From AWTP1-13 sp963775835 (GTDB lineage: Bacteria; Pseudomonadota; Alphaproteobacteria; Rhizobiales; Hyphomicrobiaceae): DNA of 64,000 bases. The DNA lies in NCBI GenBank assembly GCA_963775835.1, contig CAVZKV010000015.1, forward strand, positions 248,001-312,000. The letters are read 5' to 3'. Positions 9,721 through 18,019 of this stretch are shown here, one piece after another. A program made the position numbers and the translations under genes. Each line of letters opens with the position of its first letter. Within the stretch, counting starts at the first letter, position 1. The notes under the pieces are model-generated. The model was not told where the DNA came from. It saw only the letters and a program-made list of their open reading frames with translations, and searched no databases.

Positions 9721-11562
9721 ATGTGGGCCGTGCGGGATTCTCGTCGGGATCGTCAACACGCAACGACGATCCTAGTGGTGCTGATTGGCTTGGCGGGGCT
9801 GCTGGGGGCGTCGGAGGCGTGGGCGCAGAGCACTGTCGCAGGGCCGATGACCGCAGCCACGGGCCGATCCCAGGCCGATGCCGTAAGTCAGAACGAGAAA
9901 GAGCTGATCGATCGCGAGGTGTTGGGCCGCAGCGGCGGCGCGACCGCCGCCGGCCTCACCGCCTTTTCAACCGGCAGATTGCGCGGCTCCGATCATGATG
10001 CGCTGCGGCCGCCAGCGGAGCAACCTTTCTCCTATTCGACGACAGAGGCATCCTCGTTCGCCAACGTCGTCGTCAGCGTGCCGGGAACTGTGCTCGGCGG
10101 GCAAATGAAGGTCAGCGGCTTTGTCGGCCAGAACGACGTTTCCCTCGATCTGAAATCCAACTCGCTGATTACGCTCGATTCAAACCAGTCGGGCAGCGCC
10201 AGGAACGGGTCGATCATCGCCGGCGCGACCGCGCTGTGGTCATTGCGCAATACCTATGCGTTGGCGACCCTCGTCGGCACCTGGGGCCAGACCACATTGC
10301 ACGATGCCGTCGATGATTGTGGCTACGGGTCACCCCATCCCACGGGCTGCAACCACAATCGCTACACCTTCAACACGGCTGGCTTCATCGGCAACATCAC
10401 GGCCGGTCAGGTCATCGATCTGGGCGGTCCGTCCGGGCCCAAGCTCGATCTGCGGGGGTCGGTCGGTTACACGCACAACAACGGCGACCCTTTCAAAAAC
10501 GTCTTTGGCGATCAACAAGAGTACACCTTTTCGACCTGGGCCGGAATGGGTGCGGCGACCCTCTTCAGCAACATGGCCCTCGCAGATGGCGCCTTCCTGC
10601 GCCCCTACATTCAGGGCTACGTGCGGCAGGAGTGGGGCTACCGCAGTGAAGTCGAGGCCATCCGTTCCGATGGAGTACCTCTCGGCGTTACCGTACAACA
10701 ACAAAAGCATTTGTATGGTGGGGTCGATGCCGGTCTGACCTATACCCAGGGCGACACCACATTTGGCGCGGCGCTCTACTACGAAGCATCCGGTGACGAA
10801 CAGACCTTTGGCGGTCGTCTGGGCCTCAGCCAGAAGTTGGACAGCGTCGCCGCCAGAGCCAAAGGCTTCACCTGGTCCGGGTTCTACGTCGGCGTGAACG
10901 GTGGCATGGCCTGGGCCAAAGCACACGCTGGCACCTCGGCCGTGTGCAACGATACGGACAACATTACCCACCGGATGAGCAGATGTCCATTCGGTCATAC
11001 TGTGCCGGGTCAGCTTGCTGCCGTCGGCGCCGCCGGCACCGGCACTATGTCGGACCGGGGCTTCCTGGGGGGCGCCCAAGCTGGCGTCAATGTGCAGAAG
11101 GGCAGTGCCGTCTTCGGGTTCGAAGTCGACGTCCAGTCCTTCAAGCTCGGAGCCTCGCGCGCGGGCACGAGGCAGGATCCGAATGATCTCGCAAACCACA
11201 TTACGGTCGCAACCTCGTTCGATACGGATTGGCTGTTTACGGCAAGAAGCCGTCTTGGCTGGCTCGTTAGCCCGAATGCGCTCGTCTACGTCACCGGTGG
11301 CGTGGCCGCGACCGAACTCTCCGTGAAGAATTCGCTGTCACCTCGTTGGTTTCCCACGCCGCAGGGAGCTAGCAGCGCCAGTGGACGCGTGGTGGGATGG
11401 ACGGTCGGCGGCGGCGCGGAGTGGGCGCTTGGCGGCAACTGGACCCTGCGCGGGGAATACCTCTATCTGGACTTCGGCAAAGTGACTGCAAACACGCAAG
11501 TCACGGATGCCAATTTTCCCGACTTGGACACAGCAACAACTTGGCGACCACCGTCGATCTAA
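9721..11562 (+). CDS. Two-module outer membrane beta-barrel protein, C-terminus frameshifted
   Basis: ATG 9721 is preceded by GGAG and opens a signal peptide (TTILVVLIGLAGLLGASEAWAQ). Residues about 30-378 form a Gly/Thr/Asn-rich, strand-forming region resembling an autotransporter-like barrel (NTYALATLVGTWGQTTL). From residue 381 a second module starts with KGFTWSGFYVGVNGGMAW, the hallmark of the Omp25/RopB-type eight-stranded barrel of alphaproteobacteria. As read, the protein (613 residues) ends in WRPPSI. One base missing near 11530 would restore NNLATTVDLTAHIARAGL plus NYKF, ending at 11603 with the terminal aromatic residue that barrels need for recognition by BamA. The intact length would be about 627 residues. 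Function unknown; porin or surface protein. Confidence 0.8.
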   Translation: MWAVRDSRRDRQHATTILVVLIGLAGLLGASEAWAQSTVAGPMTAATGRSQADAVSQNEKELIDREVLGRSGGATAAGLTAFSTGRLRGSDHDALRPPAEQPFSYSTTEASSFANVVVSVPGTVLGGQMKVSGFVGQNDVSLDLKSNSLITLDSNQSGSARNGSIIAGATALWSLRNTYALATLVGTWGQTTLHDAVDDCGYGSPHPTGCNHNRYTFNTAGFIGNITAGQVIDLGGPSGPKLDLRGSVGYTHNNGDPFKNVFGDQQEYTFSTWAGMGAATLFSNMALADGAFLRPYIQGYVRQEWGYRSEVEAIRSDGVPLGVTVQQQKHLYGGVDAGLTYTQGDTTFGAALYYEASGDEQTFGGRLGLSQKLDSVAARAKGFTWSGFYVGVNGGMAWAKAHAGTSAVCNDTDNITHRMSRCPFGHTVPGQLAAVGAAGTGTMSDRGFLGGAQAGVNVQKGSAVFGFEVDVQSFKLGASRAGTRQDPNDLANHITVATSFDTDWLFTARSRLGWLVSPNALVYVTGGVAATELSVKNSLSPRWFPTPQGASSASGRVVGWTVGGGAEWALGGNWTLRGEYLYLDFGKVTANTQVTDANFPDLDTATTWRPPSI

Positions 11563-11649
11563 CGGCCCATATCGCTCGCGCCGGTCTCAACTACAAGTTC
11601 TGAGGACAAACTCCTGCCTTGCCTGGATTGGTGGCGCTTGCCGGGAGCC

Positions 11650-11675
11650 CTAGTACTACTGCGTCATAAATTACA
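11650..11675. repeat. Left end of IS701-family element: CTAG duplication plus inverted repeat
   Basis: CTAG at 11650-11653 is repeated at 14949-14952 and fits the four-base YTAR target duplication of the IS701 family. The inner 22 bases (11654-11675, beginning TACTACTGCGTCATAAAT) match the reverse complement of the right end at 16 of 22 positions. Confidence 0.8.
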
Positions 11676-11896
11676 CCGTGAACGCCTCTTTATCTTCCCG
11701 GCGCAGCACGGGCAGCGCAAGAGCTTGGCGACGAGCTCTATAATCAGCCGCCGCCGCAGAGTAGCGATGGAATTCGGAACGTGGCGCTCAGGCCGCAGCG
11801 GCGGAGCCTCTGGGTCGGTAACCTTCGGGTAAGGCAAGTTGCGGGAAGAGAGCTTTGGCAATAGCTGAGGGGGGAAAGGCTCCCCTCTCGGAGATC
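11664..11896 (-). pseudogene. IS701-family transposase, C-terminal fragment
   Basis: The 3' part of the transposase gene split by the IS110 element. Joined to the 5' part across the AG core, it reads LISERGAFPPSA, then LALPEGYRPRGS, and stops at 11788, giving a protein of about 433 residues. A shift of one frame at that point continues into LRPERHVPNSIATLRRRL and CPCC down to 11664. That block occurs at the C-terminus of other IS701 transposases as I recall them, so this copy may already have carried a frameshift. Confidence 0.75.
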
Positions 11897-11957
11897 AGAT
11901 GCTATGGGGCGAGCGGCGATGAAATCGCGTCAATCGGCAAATTGTTAACCGAACGAT

Positions 11958-11996
11958 GGCTCCATCGGCGCCGATGTTAACCCTGCCGATGGAGCC
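11958..11996 (+). repeat. Stem-loop in left end of the IS110-family element
   Basis: GGCTCCATCGGC (11958-11969) and GCCGATGGAGCC (11985-11996) are perfect inverted repeats around a 15-base loop, ending six bases before the recombinase ATG at 12002. It could be a translation-control hairpin shielding the start, or part of a structured 5' leader. Role unknown. Confidence 0.7.
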
Positions 11997-12001
11997 CATC
12001 G

Positions 12002-13182
12002 ATGCGCAAGCCGAAACAGCTGCACCAGCCGCTTAACGACCTGAGTCGTTCGCTTACACCGTTCGAGCCTAATCAAACATTAATCGCCGTGATCGAAATC
12101 AGTCAGAGCAGCTGGCTCGTTGCCGGGATCATACCAGGCGTGGAGCGTCAGCCGCTGAAGAAGCTCGCGACCGATGAGAATGAACTCTTAAGGCTTATCG
12201 AGCGGTGGCGAATGGAAGCGGAGAAGGCAGGTCACAAGATCACCCGCATTGCCGTCGCCTTCGAGACCGGCCGGGACGGCTTCTGGCTGGCGCGCTGGCT
12301 GAGGGCACGCGGTATCGAGGCCCACGTCATTCATGCCGCGAGTGTCGCGGTGTCGCGCGAGCACCGGCGTGCCAAGACCGACCGGCTCGACACCGAGCAG
12401 CTCAAACGCGCCTTTCTCGGCTGGCTGCGCGGCGAGCGTGATCACTGCAAGATGGCCGCCATCCCGACGCTTGAGGAGGAAGATGCCAAGCGCCCCCACC
12501 GCGAGCACGAGACCTCGTTGAGGAGCAAACCAGCATCATCAACCGCATCAAGGCGACCTTGGCGCGGCTTGGGATCCGTAACCTCAACCCCAAACTCAAG
12601 AAGGCGCCGGAGCGTCTGCAGCACGTGCGCACACCCGAGGGCGAGCCCATTCCGCCCAATACGCTCGCCGAGCTGCACCGCGACCTGGAGCGGCGACGGC
12701 TCGGCGCCGAGCAGATACGCCAGATCGAGAAGGGGCGCCTGGAGCAACTCAAGCAGTTCCCCAACACCGGACCAAATCTTATGGTTCTTCTTCTAGCCCG
12801 TGTGATCGGGATTGGTATCGATACGGCGGACATGCTGGTTCAGGAGGTGTTGTCACGCAACTTGCGCGACCGGCGCGCCGTGGCGCGCTACGGAGGGCTC
12901 ACGGGCTCGCCCGACGAGAGCGGAAAGAAACGTCGCGAAAAGGGGCTTGCCCGATCCGGCAACGCTCGGGTGCGGAAGGGCATGATCCAACTGGCATGGC
13001 GCTTCCTCGAGTTCCAGAAGGAGAGCACCTTGGCCAAGTGGTTCCGAGCTCGCACCGAGAACGCTCGTGGCTCGCGCAAAAAGATGATCGTCGCCCTGGC
13101 GCGCAAGCTGCTCATCGCGCTCTGGCGCTTCGTCAGGGATGGCGTGGTGCCCGAGGGCGTCGTCCTCCGTCCCGCACACTGA
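12002..13182 (+). pseudogene. IS110-family transposase (DEDD recombinase), one-base frameshift
   Basis: The gene starts at ATG 12002 and would encode about 393 residues. The N-terminal RuvC-like domain reads LIAVIEISQSSWLVAGIIPG, then AFETGRDGFWLARWL and HRRAKTDRLDTEQLKRA. The first acidic residue is Glu instead of the more common Asp. Near 12512-12514 one base is missing: the frame of EEDAKRPHREHET shifts to LVEEQTSIINRIKATLARLG. The C-terminal part holds the Tnp domain with the catalytic serine region (RYGGLTGSPDESGKKRREKG, then LARSGNARVRKGMIQLAW) and ends at 13182. IS110 recombinases are not known to use programmed frameshifting, so the copy is either dead or misassembled. It acts with the candidate bridge RNA downstream. 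Confidence 0.88.
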
Positions 13183-13230
13183 AGGGAGGTCAAGGAACAC
13201 CTGACGGTTTCGGCCCTGTCCGCACCGCTT

Positions 13231-13408
13231 GTGACGGGTCACCGATGACGGTTCGAGGTGGCGGTGTCCCGATGGATTCCATGGCCAACAACGCCGTAGA
13301 TCAGAATGGGTCCGCCGCTTCGGAGCTTCGCTGCCGATGCGTATCACTGCATCATGGTTTGGGCCTTCGGGCCCGCCGAATACAAGGATGTGGCACGAAC
13401 ATTCGTGC
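13231..13408 (+). ncRNA. Candidate bridge RNA of the IS110-family element
   Basis: The non-coding right end shows in order: a 5' hairpin (GTGAC/GTCAC, 13231-13242); a first internal-loop hairpin closed by GGCGG (13260-13264) with CCGCC (13312-13316) and CCC/GGG; a second with a distal stem GGGCC-TTCG-GGCCC (13361-13374); and a hairpin GCACGA/TCGTGC (13393-13408). In the first loop ATGGATTCC (13272-13280) equals the sequence left of and into the CT core of the occupied target, and AGATCAG (13298-13304) is the reverse complement of the core plus the other half. In the second, GCATC (13349-13353) and ATACAAG (13380-13386) match the element's two ends with the core. This is the known bridge RNA layout: target loop first, then donor loop. 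Boundaries are approximate. Confidence 0.65.
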
Positions 13409-13658
13409 ACCACGCGCGAGCTCCCCCTCGACTTCGTCACGACCATAACAAGTGTGCCGTCGTGCTCGGAGCCGTCAAGGCCAAGCCTTACGGTGGCCGC
13501 CAAACGCGGCCAGCCGTTGACCGCTCCTACGCGCGCGGCAACTCCAGGCCTGTGGGTCGGGGCGAAGAAACTTTCAGGTCGAACAAAGAAACTGAGGTTA
13601 CGAGAAAAATGGATAGGACCCTTGGGGCACCCCCTTGACAAAAATCTCCCCATACAAG

Positions 13659-14849
13659 GAATCCATATACCGCGATTGACATCGTCGCGTGGTGATGGAA
13701 GCCACGCCATCCTCGCCCTTCGAAGTCACCGAGCCCCACCTCCTGTTTGAGCTCCAGATAATCCCGCTCGATGCGCCACCGCAGCTTGGCGTAATCAACC
13801 AGCCGATGAAAATTGATGTCCTCTGAAAGGGTTGAAAGCCAATACTTGGTCGGCTCGGCTTCGCCCTTCGACCATTCAATGAGCAACCATTCTTCTGACC
13901 AGCTTTCGGTGAGCGTGTAATCGCGATGGGCGACGCGCACGCGCACACGTGCGAAGCGGGATGACAGCGGAGCTGCAGCTCCTTCACGCCAGGTGATCTT
14001 GCGCCACGCGCTTGAGGGTAAGTTGAGCGCGAGGTTCTTGACCGAGGTAGGCTGGTGCCCGGCGTCGCGGCGTGTTCGTTTGGCCGGTCGGCCGCGGCCC
14101 GACCACTTCTTCGGTGGCAGCGGCTCTCCGCCAGCTGCCCACACGCCCGTGTTCGGCAGAATACCGGCAACGTACGGCAACTCGAGCGCAGCGATGCTCG
14201 CGCGCAGTTCAGTGCTGGCACCGTAACCAGCATCCATCAATACCGCGCCGCGCGGCAGGCCGGCTTCAATGGCGCCGTGCACCTGCTCGAGTGCGATTTC
14301 TGGCTTGGTCTTGAAAGTGATGTCGTCGGGCACGCCGGCCTTGCATCGCCGTTCTTCGTCTTCCGCCCACTCCTTCGGCAAATACAGGCGGTAGGCGACC
14401 GGCAGGCTCGCATGGTGATTGGCGAGTGACAGCGTCACCGCCACTTGACAGTTGTCCTGCTTGCCGAGCTGGCCACAATATTGGCGTGCTACGCCGACCG
14501 AGTGTTTGCCCTGCTTGGGCAAGCCCGTATCATCGATGATCCACGCCTCAATCGGTCCGTGCCGTACCATCTCCGGCAGCACGGTCTCGCGCACCTTGCC
14601 GAGGACCTTCTCGTCTGACCAGCCTCCTTGGCTGATGAAGTGCAACATCGATTGATGCTGGGCCGAAACTCGCGCCGGCGCCATCACCGCCGCCATCGGC
14701 TCAACGCTCTTGCGTTCACACGGCAGCAGCAGGCCCGTGCAATAGGCCTCCAGCGGGGCCACGCGGTCCGCGTGGCCGATGACGCTCCCTAATTCCTCGA
14801 CGTAGGCCGCAAAACGGGCTTCACACCCGTCTGCCAATCGGCGAGCCAT
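13659..14849 (-). pseudogene. IS701-family transposase, N-terminal fragment
   Basis: The first 397 codons of an IS701-family DDE transposase, from ATG 14849 to the IS110 junction. Visible are the first catalytic Asp region AWIIDDTGLPKQGKHSVGVA, the second in GAVLMDAGYGAS, and the C-terminal YAKLRWRIERDYLELKQEVG with the catalytic Glu. GRGWRGFHHHATMSIAVYGF follows directly. Reading on past the junction adds about 42 residues encoded by IS110 sequence (to 13527), which do not belong to the protein. Those residues replace the native tail, leaving a truncated, probably inactive protein. Confidence 0.9.
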
Positions 14850-14926
14850 CTCAGCCCCCTGCTGAAGTGCGGGTTCGCCAAGTAAATGATTCTCGGTGGG
14901 AAGCTGCTGCGGCCAACTGACTGAGT

Positions 14927-14952
14927 TGGATTTTCTGACTCAGTCATACTAG
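14927..14952. repeat. Right end of IS701-family element: inverted repeat plus CTAG duplication
   Basis: 14927-14948 is the right inverted repeat; on the minus strand it begins TATGACTGAGTCAGAAAAT. CTAG at 14949-14952 is the second copy of the target duplication. Left end at 11650-11675. Confidence 0.8.
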
Positions 14953-15037
14953 GCGCCGTGCGTTGAGATCGCTGCTTCCATTCGGGACGAGAGCCATCAT
15001 CATGGTGCCTCCCGCTGCGCCAAGAAATGCCGCCATA

Positions 15038-16336
15038 TTAGCGCATCAAGCTCGGCAGCCAGAGCGAAATTACGGGAAAGGCGATCAGGATCGCCAGCCG
15101 CACGATATCGGCGACCATGAAGGGCAGCACGCCACGGAACAGCACGCGGGTAGGAACGTGCGGCAAAAGCGCGTTGATGACGAACAGGTTCATGCCCACG
15201 GGCGGACTGATGAGGCCGATTTCAACGACGACGACAATCAGAATGCCGAACCAGATCGGATCGAAGCCGAGATGCACGATCAAGGGAAAGAAGATCGGCA
15301 CCGTCAGCAAGATCATGGATAGTTCCTCCATGGCCGTGCCGAGGATTACATAGATCGTGCAAATCGCGGCCACCACCATGATCGGCGATAGGTTGAGCGA
15401 CGTGACCAGATCTCTGAGATCGCCGGGCATGGTCGTATAGTTGACGAATTCGGCAAACATCAGCGCGCCGGTGAGGATGGCGAACAACATCGCCGTGGTG
15501 CGCGCCAATTCAATGAGCGCATCGAGCAGCGTGCGCCAGCTCAAGGCCCGGCGCGCCAGGGCAAAAATGAGCGCGCCGAACGCCCCCATGCCGGCGCCCT
15601 CCGTGGCCGTGAACACGCCGCCGTAGATGCCGCCCATGACGACGATGAAGAGAGCCAAGACCGCCCACACCCCCTTGAGCGCTCGCCAACGCTCCGCCCA
15701 GCTCGAGCGCTCGCCGTGGGGGCCGGACGCCGGGTCAACAAAGACGGTCCATTGCACGGCGAGGCATAACAGAAAGGTGGCGACGATGCCGGGCAGCACG
15801 CCGGCGGCGAATAGCTTGCCGATGTTGGTTTCGGTCAATACGCCGTAGATCACCATCAGGGTCGAGGGAGGAATGAGGATGCCGAGGGTGCCGCCGCCGG
15901 CGATTGCTCCCGTCGACAAGCGGTCCGAGTAGCCGAGCCCCTTCATGGCCGGATAGGCGACCTTGGCCATGGTGGCGGCGGTGGCGATCGAAGAGCCGCA
16001 AATGGCGCCGAAGCCGGCGCAAGCCACCACGGTTGCCATCGCTAGCCCGCCGCGCAAGTGGCCGATGAAGGTGTAGGCGGCGCGGAACAGCTCTTGCGAC
16101 ATGCCGGCCCGCGTGACCAGGTTGCCCATCAGGATGAACAGCGGCACGACCGAGAGGGTGTAGTTGCGCCCGGTCTCGTAGATTTTGGTCTCGACCATCG
16201 CCATGGCCGGTGCGAAGTTCCAATCGCGCAGATAGGCGACGCCGAGAAAGCCGATCAGGCCCATGGCCAGCGCGATCGGAACGCGCAACAGGGCAAGCCC
16301 AAGCATCAGGCCGAGGCCGATCAGAGCTTCCGTCAT
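15038..16336 (-). CDS. dctM: TRAP transporter large permease (DctM family)
   Basis: A 432-residue, almost wholly hydrophobic protein of the TRAP-T large membrane subunit family, with about 12 predicted membrane segments. It moves an organic acid across the inner membrane using the sodium gradient. Family signatures are FILMGNLVTRAGMSQELF, CAGFGAICGSSIATAATMAK and GGTLGILIPPSTLMVIYGVL. The ATG overlaps the stop of the small permease gene (ATGA), so the two are translationally coupled. It is the last gene of the dctP-dctQ-dctM operon and ends about 90 bases from the IS701 copy. The neighbouring IlvD/Edd-type dehydratase hints at a sugar-acid or hydroxy-acid ligand, but that is only inference. 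Confidence 0.94.
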   Translation of the reverse strand: MTEALIGLGLMLGLALLRVPIALAMGLIGFLGVAYLRDWNFAPAMAMVETKIYETGRNYTLSVVPLFILMGNLVTRAGMSQELFRAAYTFIGHLRGGLAMATVVACAGFGAICGSSIATAATMAKVAYPAMKGLGYSDRLSTGAIAGGGTLGILIPPSTLMVIYGVLTETNIGKLFAAGVLPGIVATFLLCLAVQWTVFVDPASGPHGERSSWAERWRALKGVWAVLALFIVVMGGIYGGVFTATEGAGMGAFGALIFALARRALSWRTLLDALIELARTTAMLFAILTGALMFAEFVNYTTMPGDLRDLVTSLNLSPIMVVAAICTIYVILGTAMEELSMILLTVPIFFPLIVHLGFDPIWFGILIVVVVEIGLISPPVGMNLFVINALLPHVPTRVLFRGVLPFMVADIVRLAILIAFPVISLWLPSLMR

Positions 16337-16857
16337 GTCGGGCTGATCTTGTCTGGATCGAATGTCGCCTCGGACCGCGCGTCCGGGCCCGGAAAGGCGA
16401 CCTTGGCGAGATGCACCACAGCGGTGACGGCGACCATCAGCGCCATAACGTAGACGAACGGGCTGACGGGCAGGCGCAGAACCTCCGTGGTGTCACCGTA
16501 GGCGGCAATCTTGTCGGCCTTGACCCATACACGCCAGGCGAGGCCGAACAGGATGACCCCACACACCAGGTCCATCAGGCGGCGCAGGCCACGCCGCGCC
16601 GGCGGCGTCAAGGCGCGGTCAATGAAGTCGAGCGTCACATGTTCACCGGCCCGCGAGGCCAGCGGCAATCCCGCAAAGATCAGCGACAACAGCAGGAGCT
16701 CGGTGATCTCAAAGGCGCCGCGCAGCGGCCAATTGAAGATATAGCGGCTGATGACGTCGACCGTTGTCAGCGACATCAATCCGAACAGCAGGAGTGCCGC
16801 CGCGGCTCCCAGCGCCCGATCGAGCCAGGAGCCGGCATCGAATTGATTGGAGGCCAC
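16333..16857 (-). CDS. dctQ: TRAP transporter small permease (DctQ family)
   Basis: A 174-residue small membrane subunit of a TRAP transporter with four hydrophobic segments. It contains TTVDVISRYIFNWPLRGAFE, matching the conserved DVxxRYxFNxPLxGxxE motif of DctQ proteins. It starts with GTG at 16857, supported by GGGAGGGAC directly upstream. It forms the membrane complex with DctM, whose gene overlaps it by four bases, and lies 11 bases after dctP. Confidence 0.9.
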   Translation of the reverse strand: MASNQFDAGSWLDRALGAAAALLLFGLMSLTTVDVISRYIFNWPLRGAFEITELLLLSLIFAGLPLASRAGEHVTLDFIDRALTPPARRGLRRLMDLVCGVILFGLAWRVWVKADKIAAYGDTTEVLRLPVSPFVYVMALMVAVTAVVHLAKVAFPGPDARSEATFDPDKISPT

Positions 16858-16868
16858 CGTCCCTCCCG

Positions 16869-17909
16869 TCAGTTGCCGGCCGCAACGCGTTTGAGCTCTT
16901 CACGGAACTCGACCAGCACCCTGGCGCCATCGAGGCCTTTGGCGCTCGCATTCTTGACCCACTCATCCTCGATGACCTTGGCGCGCTCCTTGACGCCTTG
17001 GATCAGCTCGGGCGAGGCCTCGGTGATCTGGATCCCCACCTTCTTCATTTCTTCGAACGCGGCGCGATCCGCGGCGTCCCAGGCCTTGCCGGCCAAGCGC
17101 GCCAGCGCTTCCCCCGAGACCGACGTGATCGCCTCCTGGTCCTCCTTGGCGAGCTTGTTCCAGCGGTCCTCGTTCATGAAGAAGCCGAACGCCGAGCCAT
17201 AGAAGCCGCCCGGAAACAAGGTGGCGTACTTGACGACCGTGCCGAGCTTGAAGGAATTGATCAACTCGAGCGGGAAGAAGGTGCCGTCGGCCACGCCCGA
17301 ACTGAGCAGCTCATAGGATTCCGGGGCAGGCTTCACGAAGGCGGAGGCCCCCAGCGCGCGCGCCATCTGCTCAGAAATGCCGCCGCCGGAGCGGATTTTC
17401 ATGCCCGCCAGATCCTCCACCTTGTTGATCGGTCGCTTGGTGTTGAACATTTGGCCGGGGCCGTGCGTGAACACCCCGAGCAGCTTGACGCCCTTGTATT
17501 CGCCGATGGCGTGTAAATACTTCCAGTGGATGCGCGAAAAGGCGACCGAGTTGATCTCGGCCGTGGCGCCGCCACCGGGCAACTCGGGCAGCAGCGGCAG
17601 GATGTGGCGGGCCGGCGTGTAGCTGGCGGTAACGTAGGAAACGTCGACGAGCCCATCCTTGACGGCGTCGAAGGTTCCGGGCGGAGCCGAGGGGTGCTTC
17701 GGCAGCATCTGGAGCTTGACACGGCCGTTCGTCGCCTTCTCCACGTTTTGCGCCCATACGGCCAACACGTCCTTCGTCAGGGAATGCGACGGCGGCACCC
17801 AGCTTGACATTGTCAGCGTGGTTTGCGCAGCGGCGGCCAAGGACCAGCCGGCGGTCGCAACAAGGCTCACCGCGATAGCGTACACCCTGAAACTGGCAGT
17901 GCGACCCAT
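16869..17909 (-). CDS. dctP: TRAP transporter substrate-binding protein (DctP family)
   Basis: A 346-residue periplasmic binding protein. It has a signal peptide (FRVYAIAVSLVATAGWSLAAAAQ) and the DctP fold: LTMSSWVPPSHSLTKDVLAV at the N-terminus and the ligand-contact region VEDLAGMKIRSGGGISEQMA with its Arg. ATG 17909 is preceded by GGGAGGATACG. It captures an organic acid and hands it to DctQM encoded directly downstream. First gene of the TRAP operon; the dehydratase gene upstream on the same strand is about 110 bases away and may be a separate unit or co-transcribed. Confidence 0.93.
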   Translation of the reverse strand: MGRTASFRVYAIAVSLVATAGWSLAAAAQTTLTMSSWVPPSHSLTKDVLAVWAQNVEKATNGRVKLQMLPKHPSAPPGTFDAVKDGLVDVSYVTASYTPARHILPLLPELPGGGATAEINSVAFSRIHWKYLHAIGEYKGVKLLGVFTHGPGQMFNTKRPINKVEDLAGMKIRSGGGISEQMARALGASAFVKPAPESYELLSSGVADGTFFPLELINSFKLGTVVKYATLFPGGFYGSAFGFFMNEDRWNKLAKEDQEAITSVSGEALARLAGKAWDAADRAAFEEMKKVGIQITEASPELIQGVKERAKVIEDEWVKNASAKGLDGARVLVEFREELKRVAAGN

Positions 17910-18019
17910 GTCGTATCCTCCCGAACGCTCTTGCCGTTCTCTTATCGGGCCATCTCGGCCCCGGCAGCGTCAAGGTCTTTTGCGGGGACGCGGGGGCGCA
18001 GCCTCGATATTTTTGGCCC

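Larger units (their letters stand above)
11899..13658 (+). mobile_element. IS110-family (IS1111-like) insertion sequence inserted in IS701 transposase gene
   Basis: A 1760-base element defined by two AG core dinucleotides (11897-11898 and 13657-13658). Removing it rejoins GAGATCAG with GAATCC and restores an open IS701 transposase. Seven-base subterminal inverted repeats TATGGGG (11903-11909) and CCCCATA (13648-13654) lie 4 and 2 bases inside the cores, as in the IS1111 subgroup. It carries a recombinase gene (frameshifted), a short left end (about 100 bases) and a long right end (474 bases) with strong RNA structure. On the other strand the core is CT, the same as the IS621 core. No target duplication beyond the core, as expected. 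Confidence 0.88.
11654..14948 (-). mobile_element. IS701-family insertion sequence interrupted by an IS110-family element
   Basis: A transposon bounded by imperfect inverted repeats (11654-11675 and 14927-14948) and flanked by CTAG direct repeats. Subtracting the nested element (one copy of the AG core kept) leaves about 1535 bases, a normal IS701-family size. Its single transposase gene runs leftward and is split at the codon for the leucine in YGFLISE. The insertion lies between the outer membrane protein gene and the TRAP transporter and disrupts no recognised host gene. Confidence 0.88.

Noticed and set aside
13306..13638. Open frames across the right end of the IS110 element on the plus strand
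   Set aside because: No homology or ribosome site; the region is explained by RNA structure and element ends.
13527..13658. C-terminal 42 residues of the IS701 transposase frame reading into IS110
   Set aside because: They are encoded by the inserted element and are not part of the transposase.
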